DNA of 64,000 nucleotides from a virus, in the IMG/VR virus record IMGVR_UViG_3300012009_000091, positions 62,001 to 126,000 of that record. One strand, given 5' to 3'. Positions 56,009 through 64,000 of this stretch are shown here, piece after piece (the stretch's first letter is position 1; each line of letters opens with the position of its first letter). The translations under genes were made by a program, and so were the position numbers. The notes beneath the pieces were generated by a model. It did no database searches. It was given only the letters and a program-made list of their open reading frames with translations, and was not told the DNA's origin.

Positions 56009-56917
56009 ATGATTAATGACAAGAAGATCTGTTTCTATCACAAGGTAGATCCTGACGGCTGGTGTTCGGCTGCGATTCTCTATGACTACTGGGGTCGTCG
56101 GGATCACGTGTTCTACGGTATTAACCATGGAGACAGATTTCCGTGGGCGCGTATTGACTCGGAAACCGAGGTCTGGATGCTGGATTTCAGCCTGTCTATT
56201 AGCGGTATGATTCGTCTTGCCGAGAAGTGTAAGAGGCTCGTGTGGGTAGACCACCACAAAACGACGCTGGAAGACAAGCACATCTATGAACCGGGATTCG
56301 AGGGCCTGCAACGAGAAGGAGATGCCGGGTGTGAACTACTCTGGGAATTCCTTTACGGCGACGAAGAAATGCCGCAAGCCGTGCACCTCATTGGGCGTTA
56401 TGACGTTTGGAAATGGCATGACGTTCCTGGGTCGCTCGAGTTCACGACAGGACTGCGTAGCAGAGAATGGGCTTCTCGACCCAAAGACTCTTTTTGGACG
56501 GCGCTAATCTCTTCTGAACACCCCGGTCACAATAGTATCGTGAACCACTACATTGAAGATGGAAAACTTCTACTCAAGTGTCGGAATCGTGACTGGCGGA
56601 TATACGTTTTGGGACACGCATTTGCTACTACGCTTATCTTGCCGAACAAGTTTGCAGAGTACTCAGTGGTCGCCTGTAACCGGGGCGGAGTAAACAGCCA
56701 GTTCTTTGACTTCAGAGAACTCGAATCCCTGTTTCACTACGTTGATTTTGCAGTGAATTTTGCGTGGAAACGCGGACAGTGGAAAGTCGGGCTCTGGAAA
56801 CCTGATTGGATTGACAACGATATTCACTGCGGAGACATTGCCAAAACCTTCGGCGGTGGCGGGCACGAAGGAGCCGCGGGTTTCCGGTGTAAGTCCTTAC
56901 CATTCGAGATCGTCTGA
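56009..56917 (+). CDS. DHH/DHHA1-family phosphoesterase
   Basis: A 302-residue protein: HKVDPDGWCSAAIL (Asp14, Asp16), WMLDFSLS (Asp59), VWVDHHKTT (Asp-His-His 81-83), and a C-terminal GGGGHEGAAGF that fits the DHHA1 substrate-binding loop. Such enzymes degrade short oligonucleotides (NrnA-like) or cyclic dinucleotides. Substrate not known; removal of nanoRNA or cyclic signal nucleotides of host defences is possible. AAGGAGAA precedes ATG 56009. Confidence 0.76.
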   Translation: MINDKKICFYHKVDPDGWCSAAILYDYWGRRDHVFYGINHGDRFPWARIDSETEVWMLDFSLSISGMIRLAEKCKRLVWVDHHKTTLEDKHIYEPGFEGLQREGDAGCELLWEFLYGDEEMPQAVHLIGRYDVWKWHDVPGSLEFTTGLRSREWASRPKDSFWTALISSEHPGHNSIVNHYIEDGKLLLKCRNRDWRIYVLGHAFATTLILPNKFAEYSVVACNRGGVNSQFFDFRELESLFHYVDFAVNFAWKRGQWKVGLWKPDWIDNDIHCGDIAKTFGGGGHEGAAGFRCKSLPFEIV

Positions 56918-56950
56918 TAACTCTGACACAGCAGTAATAGGAGAAACAAC

Positions 56951-58003
56951 ATGAACGTACATTTCATCTACAAGCCGCGCAGTGGAGACCGAGTTTTTGC
57001 CATGCGACCGACTCCCGGAATCGCGGTCGTCAAATATGACAACGGCTGCCGGCATGCGGCCGGTGGAATTTTGCTCGGGTGGGATGCCGCCCAACCAGGC
57101 GAATGGTGGAGGTCCACCGCAAAAGCGGTGGTCAGTGCCGTGGTGGAGTGCTGCGGCGGCCTTGCTTGGGACGAGCAAGGAACGATCTGGATGATCATCC
57201 CGGAGAATGGTGCAGACACCGCCCTACGCCTTATCGAGGAAATCAGGGAGATCGATGTGTCTGGCCAGAGCGCTGGGTGGCTTGGCAATCGAGTGCGTCT
57301 CGGCTTGTGGGTAGAAATCGTCGGTACCCGTCTCGGGTGGGCGGCCGATAGCGGGCCAGCTCCAGTCACTCGCCGTCGACACGATGACGGCAAGTGGGAA
57401 TACATCGCCCGCCCCCCCGGGGCGGTGGTGGTCTGGACGGCTCCGTGGGCGTCCGAGGATGCCTGCGAGGAGGTCGAGGCGGAGGTCGAGGCGGAGGCGG
57501 AGGTCGAGGCGGAGGCGTTGGTCGTTACTCCGACCCTGTTGGAGATGGCGGGCGGAATAAACCTCTGCGGGCATCATGCCTACGTCACAATCGACATCCT
57601 GCATGATCTGCTGTCCCGAGGCATCAATCTCCGGGGCGCAATCCGTGTCTTGCGCGTCGACGCATCCACTCCGCAGGAGTGGCGCGATCGCGCTCGAGCC
57701 GAAGACGCGGTAATCCGCGAAGCGAGAGAGGACGGCCTCCGGGTTTCCCCGGAACATCTTGCTGCCCACCCTGATATCTGCTGGACGGTGGGCACGATAC
57801 GATCTGAACTGGCCAAAGCTCCGTCCAGCGACGGACTGATCGGCTGCCAGGAGGTCGAGGCGGCGGCGAACATTATGCGCGAGGATCGAGTCCGGGCGGT
57901 GACGGTCCTGGCACTGCATCAGTGCCAGTCGTACGCCACGTGGGTCGAGCACGCCATCCATGGAATGGCCGATCTCGCGGCTCCCATGCCAGAAAGGTGG
58001 TAG
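56951..58003 (+). CDS. Paralogue A of a duplicated pair; module protein of unknown function
   Basis: A 350-residue protein. The N-terminal ~150 residues (NVHFIYKPRSGDRVFAMRPT) are shared with the next gene. An acidic repeat (EVEAEVEAEAEVEAEA, encoded by GAGGCGGAGGTC-type repeats at about 57473-57520) links to a C-terminal module with TPTLLEMAGGINLCGHHAYVT, RARAEDAVIREAREDGLRVS and SSDGLIGCQEV. Codons are GC-rich compared with paralogue B. Function unknown. Confidence 0.55.
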   Translation: MNVHFIYKPRSGDRVFAMRPTPGIAVVKYDNGCRHAAGGILLGWDAAQPGEWWRSTAKAVVSAVVECCGGLAWDEQGTIWMIIPENGADTALRLIEEIREIDVSGQSAGWLGNRVRLGLWVEIVGTRLGWAADSGPAPVTRRRHDDGKWEYIARPPGAVVVWTAPWASEDACEEVEAEVEAEAEVEAEALVVTPTLLEMAGGINLCGHHAYVTIDILHDLLSRGINLRGAIRVLRVDASTPQEWRDRARAEDAVIREAREDGLRVSPEHLAAHPDICWTVGTIRSELAKAPSSDGLIGCQEVEAAANIMREDRVRAVTVLALHQCQSYATWVEHAIHGMADLAAPMPERW

Positions 58004-58045
58004 GCATGATGTCGCCCAAAGGTAACATAAATAAGGAGACAAAGC

Positions 58046-59719
58046 ATGAATGTACACTTCATTTACAAGCCTCGTAGCGGAGATCGAGTTTTTGCCATGC
58101 GACCGACTCCCGGAATCGCGGTCGTGCAGTACGATAATGGGTGCCTGCATGTGGCAGGCGGCTCGTTGCTCGCGTTTGAGACAGCAGTTCCCGGTAGTTG
58201 GTGGCGGGACAAAGCACGGAAATTGTTTTCGACCGTAGTGCTGTATACCGGTGGAGTTGCATGGGACGACCGGGGCAAGGTGTCTGTGGTTCTCCCGGAA
58301 TTTACGGCGCCGGTCGTACTCGACATCGCGGAAGCGGCTGAGGCCATGGAAGACAATGCACCAGGCTGGTTTGCTAACCGGGCACGTCTTGGAATGTGGT
58401 ATGAAATCATATCCCAGCGTGTGGAGTGCGGCTTAAATGTTTATGAATGGGCGCCTGTGACGCGTCGTGAGGTAGACGGAAAGTGGGCATATACTGCGAA
58501 GCTACCTGGATCCGACGCTCATTGGACAGCCCCCTGGCCGTCTGATGACGCTGACTGCTCTGAGACGACGTCGGTGTCGGATACGGAAGACACCGAGGAC
58601 GTGCCCCGCGTGCCCGAAGACATAGCCGAAGAGAAGACCCTGGGCGTCAAGAGGGGAACGATTTTGACCGTGACCCCGACCCATCTTCTTGGCCTGAGCA
58701 ACCTCGATTTTAGAGGAACTTTTACATACGTGGATATAGATACTCTACGAGACATTGAACACGAAGATTGGGGGAATGATTCCGTCATTCGAGCCCTGTA
58801 CCAAGATGCGAATACCCCGCGGGAATGGTTGACGCGGGCGCGAGCCGAGGACCAAGTGATTCGACGGGCTCTCGACGACGGGCTTCGAGTAACTCCGAAG
58901 CATTTGGCTCGACACCCGGATATTTGCTGGGATGAAGAGCTCATCGAAAAAGAATATCGGCAGGCAGGAGGGTCTTCTGACGGTCTGATCGGGCGGCCTG
59001 AAGTACGGCAGGCACTTTTGTCGGAAAGCGAATCTGATTCCGCCATCAGGGCTTTGAAACTAGAAAAATGCCTGCCTACCGTTGAGGGGGTCGAGTGGCA
59101 AGAACAAGCCATCCACACAATGGCGAATCAAAAATCTGGCTGTGAGAACTGTGCTCAGTCGACCTCTGAAGACAATGACGCTGGCAACAAAGAGAAGAAG
59201 GACTTGAAAAACATTGCGGGCGAACTCATTTTGAAAATGACGCCAACCCATTTCAATAAAGTGTGTGATCGTGATTTGCGGGGGAGTCATGCATATGTGA
59301 CGGTAGACATTCTAGAAGAAATCGCGTGTACGGCTCTGCCGTCTGATGTGCTCACGAGAAAGGATTGGTTGCCCCGCGCGGGAATCGAAGACCAGGTGAT
59401 AAACCAAGTTCAAAATAGCGGACTCCGAGTTACTTTGGACCATTTGTTCCGCAATCCAATTATCCGGTGCTATTGGGATGATGATGACGAAGACGAACAA
59501 TTGGCCGCGATCTCGCGCGTTAATAGGAGCCCGGATGGCCTGATCGGTATTCCGGAGGTGTTTCAGACACGCCTCAGTGAAGCCAACCGCACGAAAGTTC
59601 TCGAGGCTTTGAAGCTGGAACAGAGTCCGGGTAACGCTGAGCAGGTGAGGTGGATCGAGCAAGCTATCTGCGAGATGGCGGACTTTATTGAGCAAAAAGT
59701 CATTGAGGAGAAGAAATGA
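58046..59719 (+). CDS. Paralogue B with two copies of the C-terminal module
   Basis: A 557-residue protein. N-terminal domain as in paralogue A. It has two module copies: one from LTVTPTHLLGLSNLDFRGT to about residue 360, and one from LKMTPTHFNKVCDRDLRGSH to the end. Each has the pattern TPTH..., RxxEDQVI..., GLRVT..H..., SPDGLIG.PEV and a closing helix. AAGGAGACAAAGC precedes ATG 58046. The stop overlaps the first pentapeptide gene. Confidence 0.55.
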   Translation: MNVHFIYKPRSGDRVFAMRPTPGIAVVQYDNGCLHVAGGSLLAFETAVPGSWWRDKARKLFSTVVLYTGGVAWDDRGKVSVVLPEFTAPVVLDIAEAAEAMEDNAPGWFANRARLGMWYEIISQRVECGLNVYEWAPVTRREVDGKWAYTAKLPGSDAHWTAPWPSDDADCSETTSVSDTEDTEDVPRVPEDIAEEKTLGVKRGTILTVTPTHLLGLSNLDFRGTFTYVDIDTLRDIEHEDWGNDSVIRALYQDANTPREWLTRARAEDQVIRRALDDGLRVTPKHLARHPDICWDEELIEKEYRQAGGSSDGLIGRPEVRQALLSESESDSAIRALKLEKCLPTVEGVEWQEQAIHTMANQKSGCENCAQSTSEDNDAGNKEKKDLKNIAGELILKMTPTHFNKVCDRDLRGSHAYVTVDILEEIACTALPSDVLTRKDWLPRAGIEDQVINQVQNSGLRVTLDHLFRNPIIRCYWDDDDEDEQLAAISRVNRSPDGLIGIPEVFQTRLSEANRTKVLEALKLEQSPGNAEQVRWIEQAICEMADFIEQKVIEEKK

Positions 59720-60426
59720 TTCAAGAATCGTACGATAGTGGACTACGCAACTTCTCATATACGCATTTTGCGGGTGTGAATTTGAGAGGCGCGAATCTAC
59801 CGGGTGCCAATTTCACGGGGGCCACACTCACGTATGTGAACTTCGTGGGTGCGTACCTACCGAATACCAATTTCACGAGTGCTAATCTCTCGAATGCGGA
59901 TTTTACGGGGGCCAGGCTCACAGGTGCCCGTCTTTCTGGCACTAACTTCACGGATGCCGTGTTAATACATACCGCGTTCAAAAATGCTAATCTCGTGGGT
60001 GCTAACTTCACGGGTGCCACGCTCACGAACACGAGTCTCATAGGAGTCGATTTTAAGGATACCGTACTCACAGGTACCTGCCTCGACCCGGCGGCGATTG
60101 TTCCGCCTCTCACCGATGAAGAGATTCTTGCCGCTGGTCTAGAAATAGACGGTGAGTGGGTATGCGGGTGGAGGACAGAGAGATCAAGAATCGCAGGAGG
60201 CACAAAGTACGTTCCGCGCACAGAGCCGTATGTGGCTCCCATCTTCAGCGTGGATCAATACACTTCCTGCCATCCTGGCATCTACTTGGCTGATCGTAAG
60301 TGGCTTGCTGACCATTATGGGAAACACGAGCCCGTTGTCCGCTGTCGTTGCAGACGTGATGAACTACTTCACTCCGGATATAAGTGGAGGGCAAAAAGAC
60401 TCTGGATCGAGGCGGAGAAAGAATGA
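59716..60426 (+). CDS. Pentapeptide-repeat protein 1 of 5
   Basis: A 236-residue protein: short N-terminus (MIQESYDSGLRNFSY), about 20 pentapeptides of the A(N/D)FTG/ANLSN type forming a right-handed beta-helix, then a conserved C-terminal domain with CLDPAAIVPPLTDEEILAAG, WVCGWRTERSR, YVPRTEPYVAPIFSV, CHPGIYLADRKWL and WRAKRLWIE. Pentapeptide helices can mimic DNA and protect or inhibit gyrase; no such role is shown here. Next gene overlaps (ATGA). Confidence 0.68.
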   Translation: MIQESYDSGLRNFSYTHFAGVNLRGANLPGANFTGATLTYVNFVGAYLPNTNFTSANLSNADFTGARLTGARLSGTNFTDAVLIHTAFKNANLVGANFTGATLTNTSLIGVDFKDTVLTGTCLDPAAIVPPLTDEEILAAGLEIDGEWVCGWRTERSRIAGGTKYVPRTEPYVAPIFSVDQYTSCHPGIYLADRKWLADHYGKHEPVVRCRCRRDELLHSGYKWRAKRLWIEAEKE

Positions 60427-61052
60427 CTATTCAGGAAGAGTACGATAGAGGGCGACGAGATTTCAGGGACCTTGATCTCAAGGACGCTGATCTCACAAGC
60501 GCTTATCTCGTTAGCGCAGAACTCATGGGCGCGACATTCACGAGAGCATTTCTCAGATATGCTGATCTCACGGGCGCGAATTTCACAGATACTGATCTCA
60601 CAGGCGCGCAGCTTGAACATTCAAAACTCGCGGATGCCGACTTCACAGGAGCAATTCTCACGAATACAAATCTCATGGGAACTAGGCTCACGGGTACCGT
60701 ACTCACAGATACCTGTCTCGACCCGGAAGCAATTATCCCGTCTCTCATCGATGAAGAGATTATGGCCGCTGGTCTAGAAATGGATGGAGAGTGGGTATAT
60801 GGGTGGAGGACAGAACAATCACAATTCGTAGGAAGCACAAAGTACGTTCCGAGAGAGGAACCGTATATTGCCCACGTCTTCAGTGTAGACCAAAATACTC
60901 CTTGTCACCCTGGAATTTATCTGGCTAGTCACGGGTGGCTTGATTACCACTACAAGAGGAGAAAACCTATTGTCCGCTGTCACTGCAAAAGAGATGAGTT
61001 GATTCATGCCGGAGACAAATGGCGGGCAAAAAGACTCTGGATCGAGGAGTAG
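60423..61052 (+). CDS. Pentapeptide-repeat protein 2 of 5
   Basis: A 209-residue paralogue, the shortest full copy. N-terminus MTIQEEYDRGRRDFRD, about 15 pentapeptides (LTSAYLVSAELMGATF), and the same C-terminal domain (MDGEWVYGWRTEQSQF, KYVPREEPYIAHVFSV, CHPGIYLASHGWL). ATG 60423 overlaps the previous stop. Confidence 0.68.
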   Translation: MTIQEEYDRGRRDFRDLDLKDADLTSAYLVSAELMGATFTRAFLRYADLTGANFTDTDLTGAQLEHSKLADADFTGAILTNTNLMGTRLTGTVLTDTCLDPEAIIPSLIDEEIMAAGLEMDGEWVYGWRTEQSQFVGSTKYVPREEPYIAHVFSVDQNTPCHPGIYLASHGWLDYHYKRRKPIVRCHCKRDELIHAGDKWRAKRLWIEE

Positions 61053-61057
61053 AAAGA

Positions 61058-61750
61058 ATGACTATTCAGGAAGAGTATGATGAGGGGAGACGCAATTTCT
61101 CGTATATGCGTTTAGAACACGCATTCCTGAGAGGCGCAAATCTATCGGGTGCAGATTTCACGCATACCGATCTCACGGATGCCATGTTCACGGATGCGGA
61201 CCTCACGGATGCGAACTTCATGAATACACGTTTGATAAACACGATCTTCAAACGTGTTACGCTCACGAACGCGGATTTCAGGGGTGCGGACTTAAATGGC
61301 GCAATCCTCGTAAGTACAAACTTCACGGGAGTCAATCTCACGGATGCGGACTTCGGGGGTACGCACTTGAGGGACATAATTTTCACACGCGCCACGCTCA
61401 CACGTACCTGTTTCGATCCGGAGGCAAGTATCCCGACTCTCACCGATGAAGAGATTCTTGCCGCTGGTCTAGAAATGGATGGAGAGTGGGTATATGGGTG
61501 GAGGACAGAATGGTCGTCTATAAAGCAGGAGAAGTATGTTCCGTGTAAAGAGCCGTATGTGGCACCCGTCTTCAGCGTGAGTCAAAATACTCCTTGCCAC
61601 CCTGGAATCTATCTGGCTGATCGTAAGTGGCTCGTGAGAGAGTACGGAAAGTACGTACCTGTTGTTCGCTGTCGTTGTAAACGATACGAATTAATTCACG
61701 CCGGAGATCAGTGGAGGGCAAAGAGACTCTGGATTGAGGAGGAGAGATGA
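61058..61750 (+). CDS. Pentapeptide-repeat protein 3 of 5
   Basis: A 230-residue paralogue. MTIQEEYDEGRRNFSYM, pentapeptides such as LSGADFTHTDLTDAMFTDAD, then the conserved C-terminal domain (TLTDEEILAAGLEMDGEW). It follows the previous gene after five bases and overlaps a collapsed copy. Confidence 0.68.
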   Translation: MTIQEEYDEGRRNFSYMRLEHAFLRGANLSGADFTHTDLTDAMFTDADLTDANFMNTRLINTIFKRVTLTNADFRGADLNGAILVSTNFTGVNLTDADFGGTHLRDIIFTRATLTRTCFDPEASIPTLTDEEILAAGLEMDGEWVYGWRTEWSSIKQEKYVPCKEPYVAPVFSVSQNTPCHPGIYLADRKWLVREYGKYVPVVRCRCKRYELIHAGDQWRAKRLWIEEER

Positions 61751-61865
61751 GTATTCAGGGTGAGTACGATAGAGGGCGACGAAATTTCACGGGCGCCTGT
61801 CTTGATCGGCGGTGGCGGCATCTTCACCCGCCAACGAATAGATGATTCTGGACTGAGGAGGAGAA
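61747..61865 (+). pseudogene. Collapsed pentapeptide-repeat gene remnant
   Basis: A start identical in form to its neighbours (MSIQGEYDRGRRNF) runs straight into FTGACLD, the end of the repeat region, then into out-of-frame sequence (RRWRHLHPPTNR) and a stop at 61843-61845. Beyond it, ATTCTGGACTGAGGAGGAGA resembles the usual gene end. The repeat helix and C-terminal domain are deleted. Confidence 0.65.
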
Positions 61866-62672
61866 ATGAACATTCAAGAGGAGTACAACGAGGGAAGACG
61901 AGACTTCTCGTATATGCGTTTAGAAGGCGTAAATTTGAAAGGCGCAAATCTATTGGGTGCAGATTTCACGAATGCCGATTTCACGAATGCCGATTTCACA
62001 AATGCCGATTTCACGGGTGCCTACTTCAATGGTGCGTACTTAAAAGACGCGATTTTCACCCGCGCCATTCTCGATGATGCGGACTTCACGGCTGCGTACT
62101 TACACGGCGCAGTTCTCACGAAAACGAATTCCAAGAGCGCGAATTTCAACAGCGCGAACCTCGAGAATTCGACGATCAACGAAGCTAAGTTCAGACATTC
62201 TGAACTTGTGGGTACAGATCTTGAAAATGCGAATCTTGAGGGAACAGATTTCACGGGTGCCGACCTCACGTGGGCCAATCTCATAAAGGCGAATTTCACG
62301 GGTGCCATACTCGATGGCACCTGTATCGATCCGGCAGCACCATTACCGCCTCTCACCGATGAGGAGATTCTTGTTGCTGGCCTATACCCAGAAGGTGAGT
62401 GGGTGTATGGGTGGCGAACAGAGATGTCGGCTATGAAGTGCGAGAAATATGTGCCGAGAGAGGAGCCGTATGTGGCTCCCGTCTTCAGCGTGGATCAGAG
62501 AACTCCTTGTCACCCTGGAATCTATCTGGCTAGCCGCAAGTGGTTAATCGAGGCCCGCTGGGATCTTGTTGTTCGCTGTCGCTGCAGGCGTGATGAGCTG
62601 GTTCACGCCGGAGACAAATGGCGGGCAAAAAGACTCTGGATTGAGGAGGGGAGAAATGAATATTCAAGATGA
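61866..62672 (+). CDS. Pentapeptide-repeat protein 4 of 5
   Basis: A 268-residue paralogue with longer helix: a run of three NADFT-type repeats with near-identical codons (about 61970-62015), then varied pentapeptides. N-terminus MNIQEEYNEGRRDFSYM; the same C-terminal domain, starting with PPLTDEEILVAGLYPEGEW. GGAGGAGA precedes ATG 61866. Confidence 0.68.
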   Translation: MNIQEEYNEGRRDFSYMRLEGVNLKGANLLGADFTNADFTNADFTNADFTGAYFNGAYLKDAIFTRAILDDADFTAAYLHGAVLTKTNSKSANFNSANLENSTINEAKFRHSELVGTDLENANLEGTDFTGADLTWANLIKANFTGAILDGTCIDPAAPLPPLTDEEILVAGLYPEGEWVYGWRTEMSAMKCEKYVPREEPYVAPVFSVDQRTPCHPGIYLASRKWLIEARWDLVVRCRCRRDELVHAGDKWRAKRLWIEEGRNEYSR

Positions 62673-63507
62673 ATACGACAATGGACGGCAAGATTTCAAG
62701 GGCCTTGATCTAACGGGTACGTTTCTCGTTGACGCGGAGCTCAAGCGCGCCGATTTCACGGACGCGAATTTCACGGACGCTGATCTCACAGGTGTGTGTC
62801 TCAACCAGGCAACCTTGATGGGCGCGACATTCACGAGAGTACTTCTCAGATATGCTGATCTCGTGGACGCGAACTTCGCGAAAGCTGATCTCACGGGCGC
62901 GCGTCTTTATCGCGCCGACCTCACGGGTGCCACGCTCACGAATGCGACGCTCACGGACGCGAATTTCACGGATGCGAGTCTTGCACGTGCCACGTTAGCG
63001 GGTGTCGTTCTCGCGAGCACAAATCTATCGTATGTGTCCTTTATGGATGCTGATCTCACGGACGCCGACTTCACAGGAGCAATTCTCGCGAATACAAATC
63101 TCATGGGAACTAGGCTCACGGGTGCTGTGTTCACGAGTACCTGTCTCGACCCGGAAGCAATTATCCCGTCTCTCACGGACAAGGAGATTTTTGCCGCTGG
63201 ATTGCAGCCGGTAGGTGAGTGGGTGTATGGGTGGAGGACAGAGAGATCAAAAATCGCGGGAGACACAAAGTACGTTCTGAGAGAGGAGCCGTATGTGGCG
63301 CCTGTCTTCAGCGTGAGCCAGAATACTCCTTGCCACCCCGGGATCTACTTGGCTAGTCGCAAATGGCTTGCTGACCATTATGGGAAACACGAGCCCGTTG
63401 TCCGCTGTCACTGCAAAAGAGATGAGTTGATTCATGCCGGAGACAAATGGCGGACAAGAAGACTTTGGATTGAGGAGAATCAGACATGGGAGCACAGTCG
63501 TTCATAG
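62656..63507 (+). CDS. Pentapeptide-repeat protein 5 of 5
   Basis: A 283-residue paralogue, the longest helix. MNIQDEYDNGRQDFKGLD, pentapeptides (ADFTDANFTDADLTG and many ALTNA/DANF types), and the conserved C-terminal domain (SLTDKEIFAAG, WVYGWRTERSKI, YVAPVFSV, CHPGIYLASRKWL). ATG 62656 overlaps the previous gene by 17 bases. Confidence 0.68.
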   Translation: MNIQDEYDNGRQDFKGLDLTGTFLVDAELKRADFTDANFTDADLTGVCLNQATLMGATFTRVLLRYADLVDANFAKADLTGARLYRADLTGATLTNATLTDANFTDASLARATLAGVVLASTNLSYVSFMDADLTDADFTGAILANTNLMGTRLTGAVFTSTCLDPEAIIPSLTDKEIFAAGLQPVGEWVYGWRTERSKIAGDTKYVLREEPYVAPVFSVSQNTPCHPGIYLASRKWLADHYGKHEPVVRCHCKRDELIHAGDKWRTRRLWIEENQTWEHSRS

Positions 63508-63803
63508 TAGAAATTTGGGCGCGCTCGGAACACCAGGCGTTTAGAAAGGCTCGAGAAGATGCGCACTGGGAACATGGACAAGGAGGGTATACGGGGTCCA
63601 TCGCCGAGAAAAATCGGTTCCAAATGGTTTGGACCTCCCCTGAAGAGGAACCGGTCGACTTGGCAGAAAAACTTCTTGAAGATGATGATTCCGAATTCAG
63701 CAAGTGGGGTCCAGCTGGGTGCATTATGACTCCGCATAAACGGGTAATAGACAGCGGTAGAACCGAGTACAAGTACCTGTTTTTCGGGTGGGCGTCATGC
63801 TGA
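63486..63803 (+). CDS. Small accessory protein, function unknown
   Basis: A 105-residue protein (MGAQSFIVEIWARSEHQAFR) whose ATG 63486 overlaps the last pentapeptide gene by 22 bases, with GAGGAGAAT upstream. Mixed alpha/beta. No motif. Confidence 0.46.
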   Translation: MGAQSFIVEIWARSEHQAFRKAREDAHWEHGQGGYTGSIAEKNRFQMVWTSPEEEPVDLAEKLLEDDDSEFSKWGPAGCIMTPHKRVIDSGRTEYKYLFFGWASC

Positions 63804-64000
63804 AAACCGTAATGGAAAGATTGACGCCTGAGTCCCGTGCAAACGTGTTATGCACAGGATGTAGCTGGATTATTCGGGAGCGGGGGGCAGAGCATCTACC
63901 TGACCATTGCCCTCAATGCGAAAAAGAGAGGTTAGAGTCAGATTGGGAAGGGCTGGCCAGGTACGATGCAGCTCGCCGCCTCTTCCAGGACTTCTGTGAG
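63797..64000 (+). CDS. Zinc-ribbon protein, cut by window end
   Basis: Open to the right edge; 68 codons visible. Starts MLKTVMERLTPESRAN and has C-x2-C twice (CTGC and CPQC), a zinc ribbon, then a charged helix. ATG 63797 overlaps the previous stop. Partial, so no role is given. Confidence 0.5.
   Translation, partial: MLKTVMERLTPESRANVLCTGCSWIIRERGAEHLPDHCPQCEKERLESDWEGLARYDAARRLFQDFCE

Noticed and set aside
57473-57520. CRISPR-like short repeats
   Set aside because: The GAGGCGGAGGTC-type repeats are in-frame coding repeats (Glu-Val-Glu-Ala) without spacers.
59721-60242. Minus-strand ORFs opposite the pentapeptide genes
   Set aside because: They are mirror frames created by the regular codon pattern of the repeats.

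Overview
The window is a 64 kb stretch of a large tailed-phage genome with a contractile tail (myovirus-like Caudoviricetes). It has a terminase large subunit, a prohead protease, an HK97-type capsid protein and a tail sheath, densely packed genes that mostly overlap by 1-4 bases, strong AGGAG ribosome binding sites, and hundreds of bases of virion-protein genes with no cellular marker. Base composition looks near 50% GC. No tRNA, rRNA or CRISPR array was seen. The host cannot be named; a CsrA homologue fits a bacterium that itself uses CsrA control.

Region 1 (1-27.7 kb) is the virion module, read rightwards. Four structural-looking genes come first, then terL, capsid proteins, protease (split by an intein), scaffold-like proteins, MCP, neck/connector-like proteins, tail sheath and a likely tail tube. 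Two short leftward islands (4.66-5.4 and 7.1-8.4 kb) interrupt it. Portal, tape measure and baseplate genes were not recognised and probably lie left of the window.

Region 2 (27.7-30.3 kb) is a leftward block of small regulators. It includes a 400-base gap with no protein gene that appears to hold two promoter-driven structured RNAs. Region 3 (30.3-47.2 kb) is a rightward block of small accessory genes: a BRO-type antirepressor, a double ThyX, a papain-like peptidase, a lipoprotein, a MYG1-type nuclease, an XRE regulator, a Myb-like protein, CsrA, and a protein with a sigma-70 region-4-like helix-turn-helix. Region 4 (47.3-56.9 kb) holds nucleotide and DNA enzymes (deoxynucleoside kinase, HD nucleotidase, DinG-like helicase, DHH phosphoesterase), an ART-like/GNAT fusion and an amidase endolysin. 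Region 5 (56.9-63.5 kb) holds two families of duplicated genes: a paralogous pair with repeat modules, and five tandem pentapeptide-repeat genes with one collapsed copy.

The most striking global signal is a 7-base word, GTATAAG, placed in almost every true intergenic gap on the coding strand, usually just after a hairpin and 25-120 bases before a start codon. It looks like a phage-specific promoter. Several of these promoters are followed at once by strongly folded RNA. One of these RNAs carries several GGA triplets in or beside hairpin loops, the signature of CsrA-binding decoys, while the same phage carries a csrA gene. Together these suggest an undescribed phage transcription and post-transcription control circuit.
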